From Chitinophagaceae bacterium (lineage in GTDB: Bacteria > Bacteroidota > Bacteroidia > Chitinophagales > Chitinophagaceae), in contig JAEUVL010000790.1 in assembly GCA_016786965.1 (NCBI GenBank), positions 1 to 7,496 of the forward strand: a DNA stretch of 7,496 bases, given 5' to 3'. Shown here piece after piece: positions 5,989-7,496 of this stretch. The notes beneath the pieces are model-generated. The model worked only from the letters and a program-made list of their open reading frames with translations, made no database searches and was not told where the DNA came from. The translations under genes and the position numbers were made by a program. Position 1 is the stretch's first letter. The number at the start of each line of letters is the position of its first letter.

Positions 5989-6153
5989 AAGTAGTTGAAT
6001 AGGAAGTCAATTTACAGGAAACATTCCGGCTTTTATTAATTCAGGGCCAAAAAATCTGCACATATCCAATGCGGTGCTGCAACTATTAATAAAATGCCGC
6101 ATCATTAGGCCGGTTAACAGAAATGACTTATCATTATCCCCTAAAATTGAAGC
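5989..6153. promoter_or_regulatory. Divergent intergenic region with outward-facing inverted repeat
   Basis: This 165-bp region must hold promoters for the minus-strand operon and for the plus-strand pair. A perfect 10-bp inverted repeat TTTTATTAAT (6031-6040) / ATTAATAAAA (6085-6094) is arranged so that the same element points outward on each strand, 43 bp and 60 bp from the two start codons. Its outer flanks also match (GGC before the left copy, TGCC after the right). A second inverted repeat, ATGCGG/CCGCAT, lies at 6069-6074 and 6097-6102. TAAAATTG at 6142-6149 is one base from the Bacteroidota -7 consensus TAnnTTTG, but it sits too close to the ATG at 6154 and lacks a -33 TTTG. No promoter is assigned with confidence. 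Confidence 0.4.
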
Positions 6154-6774
6154 ATGAAAAGAAGTTTTTTGATCGTGGCAATGGCCCTTTGCCTTTCAGC
6201 AGTAAATGCACAGCCAAATGAAGGGCCCGATTGGTCTGGTAAGGTATATGTCATAGGAAAGATATATCCCGGTTTTTATGTAACTAATGCTAATGATACC
6301 GTGTATGGCTACTTCCAGCATGGCACACAGGCGGGTAACCAGAAAAAATGTTCTTTCTATACCAACGAAATGGACAGGAAACCAACTTCCGAATTTAAGC
6401 CCGACGATCTTAAAAGCTATAAAGTAGGCGATAAACTGTACCGTTCTATCAATTTCAGTGGTGGCCTGAACAACAAAGCTCTCCGGTTCAACCTGGTGAC
6501 AAAAGACGGCGGCATTACCGAGTATGTTTTTTATTCAGAAGATGGGAGTGCTACCCCGGAACCTGTCTTTCATAAACCACATGACCCCAACAATAATAAG
6601 CCACTGCAGATGGGGTATTTCGCATTAGGCTTTGCTAAAAAGGTAGCTGAGTATGTGTCAGACTATCCTGCATTGGCAGCCAAAGTATCCGGAAAAGAGA
6701 AAGGATATGGCATGCTGAACCTGCTGGCCATTTTTGATGAGTATAATGCCTGGTATGCGGCGAAGAAGAAGTAG
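6154..6774 (+). CDS. Secreted protein of unknown function
   Basis: A 206-residue protein, ATG at 6154, TAG at 6772-6774. Residues 1-19 are a Sec signal peptide (Lys-Arg start, hydrophobic core, Ala-Val-Asn-Ala before Gln20). The mature part begins with a beta-rich segment (30-57) containing a Tyr-Val-Thr-Asn-Ala-Asn-Asp-Thr-Val-Tyr-Gly-Tyr run, continues through YKVGDKLYRSINFSGG (89-104) and ends in a more helical region (150-203) rich in Lys and Tyr. There is no lipobox, catalytic motif or sorting domain. I do not recognise a named family. It is divergent from the oxidoreductase operon and 51 bp upstream of the next plus-strand gene, which shares a YKVGD motif with it, so the two may be co-transcribed. 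Start choice is supported by the signal peptide beginning at this ATG. Confidence 0.85.
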   Translation: MKRSFLIVAMALCLSAVNAQPNEGPDWSGKVYVIGKIYPGFYVTNANDTVYGYFQHGTQAGNQKKCSFYTNEMDRKPTSEFKPDDLKSYKVGDKLYRSINFSGGLNNKALRFNLVTKDGGITEYVFYSEDGSATPEPVFHKPHDPNNNKPLQMGYFALGFAKKVAEYVSDYPALAAKVSGKEKGYGMLNLLAIFDEYNAWYAAKKK

Positions 6775-6825
6775 AGAGACGGCGAAAGGTTGATAAGTTT
6801 ATATGTTTAAAAGTAAATACAATAA

Positions 6826-7496
6826 ATGATGCTGAAAAGAATAGCAACTTTTTATATTGGTGCAGTCATTGCACTGAGCAGTGCTGCACAAACGGTTGAG
6901 TTCATTGAACCACGCAACATACAGAATGTGCCCGAGGCTGAGTTCTCCACCTATAAAGTAGGAGATAATTTTTATGTGCTGCAAAAACGCTATCGCATGA
7001 TGGCCCCTGTCATGTACGATCTGCAACTGGATGCCTACGATGCCAACCGCAAACCGATCGGCTCCAATATGATCGATAAGGTATTAGAAATGGGGGATGC
7101 AAATATTTACCAGGGTGTATTTGCACTGAAAGATAAACTGGTCATGATCAAATCTGAATACAGCAAAGCCTCTGGCGCCAAGATGAGCTATATCTATGCT
7201 TATCCATTTGATGTAACAGGCAAAAGGCAAAAGAAAGTACAACTGACCACCATCAATGCTGAATCGGCTTTTAATTCCGGCAACTTCGGAGTGAACTTGA
7301 GCCCTGATGGTACCAGGATAGCTGTCATCAGCGAGCAGCCTTATGATAAGGAAGGAATGGAAAGATGTACCGTATCTGTTTTTGATGACCAGTTCAAACT
7401 GCAGTGGAAAAAAGATTACACCTTTCCGTACGAATCTGCCAAAGCACCAAAGAATGAGATCGCAGTGAATAACTCAGGTGTCGTTTTTATCATTAA
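6826..7496 (+). CDS. Secreted protein of unknown function with beta-propeller-like segment (3' end outside window)
   Basis: An open frame starts at ATG 6826 (a second in-frame ATG follows at 6829) and runs without a stop to the end of the window, giving about 223 residues. The N-terminus is a signal peptide (Met-Met-Leu-Lys-Arg, hydrophobic core, Ser-Ala-Ala before Gln) with cleavage near residue 22. The mature part contains YKVGDNFYVLQKRY near residue 43, repeated strand-turn-strand patterns, and LSPDGTRIAVISEQ near residue 156, which is typical of a WD40/PD40-like beta-propeller blade. A further strand with FDDQFKLQWKKDY follows. Substrate or partner cannot be read. It lies 51 bp after the 206-residue secreted protein on the same strand, so co-expression is likely. 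The coding call is strong from signal peptide and codon pattern; the propeller call is moderate. Confidence 0.85.
   Translation, partial: MMLKRIATFYIGAVIALSSAAQTVEFIEPRNIQNVPEAEFSTYKVGDNFYVLQKRYRMMAPVMYDLQLDAYDANRKPIGSNMIDKVLEMGDANIYQGVFALKDKLVMIKSEYSKASGAKMSYIYAYPFDVTGKRQKKVQLTTINAESAFNSGNFGVNLSPDGTRIAVISEQPYDKEGMERCTVSVFDDQFKLQWKKDYTFPYESAKAPKNEIAVNNSGVVFII

Noticed and set aside
6142..6149. TAAAATTG as a Bacteroidota -7 promoter element
   Set aside because: One mismatch to TAnnTTTG, only four bases before the start codon, and no -33 TTTG at suitable spacing.
6635..7026. Minus-strand open frames opposite the two secreted-protein genes
   Set aside because: They are antisense to well-supported plus-strand genes with signal peptides and show no domain or leader.

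Overview
The window looks like chromosomal DNA of a Bacteroidota bacterium, most likely a member of Chitinophagaceae or a close relative. The clues are moderate GC, AT-rich leaders without Shine-Dalgarno motifs, many short secreted proteins with Sec signal peptides ending just before Gln, a twin-arginine lipoprotein with an acidic stretch after its cysteine, and an outer-membrane-type barrel end. The genus is inferred from style, not from a marker gene.

Layout. Positions 1-624 (+) hold the C-terminal end of a large protein that resembles an outer-membrane beta-barrel. A 665-bp convergent intergenic region follows (625-1289). It contains a heptamer array (644-699) that runs in phase into a 13-copy, 21-bp tandem array (698-970), then about 285 bp of non-coding sequence with weak inverted repeats, then a strong hairpin terminator (1256-1284). 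Positions 1290-5988 (-) form a probable four-gene operon. In transcription order it encodes a GMC-family FAD oxidoreductase (5988-4240), a gluconate 2-dehydrogenase subunit 3-like Tat lipoprotein (4174-3497), a secreted protein with four beta/gamma-crystallin domains (3442-2222) and a secreted TPR protein (2183-1290). The gaps are 65, 54 and 38 bp. The 65-bp gap holds a second, unrelated heptamer array that can fold in several alternative ways. A 165-bp divergent intergenic region (5989-6153) separates this operon from two plus-strand genes for secreted proteins of unknown function: a 206-residue protein (6154-6774) and a protein with a beta-propeller-like segment that runs off the window (6826-7496).

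How the genes may work together. The GMC enzyme has no signal peptide, while its small partner has a Tat lipoprotein signal. The pair therefore probably folds in the cytoplasm, is exported as a complex by the Tat system with the large subunit hitchhiking, and is tethered to a membrane by the lipidated cysteine. This is how gluconate/glucose dehydrogenase complexes are organised. The substrate is probably a sugar or polyol but cannot be read from the sequence, and no cytochrome subunit is visible. The crystallin-domain and TPR proteins have no described role in such complexes, and their conserved linkage would be the most informative thing to test.

The most unusual DNA-level structures are the two heptanucleotide-periodic arrays. 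The first shows a nested 7, 21 and 42 bp organisation. No CRISPR array, transposase, integrase, rRNA or tRNA was found.
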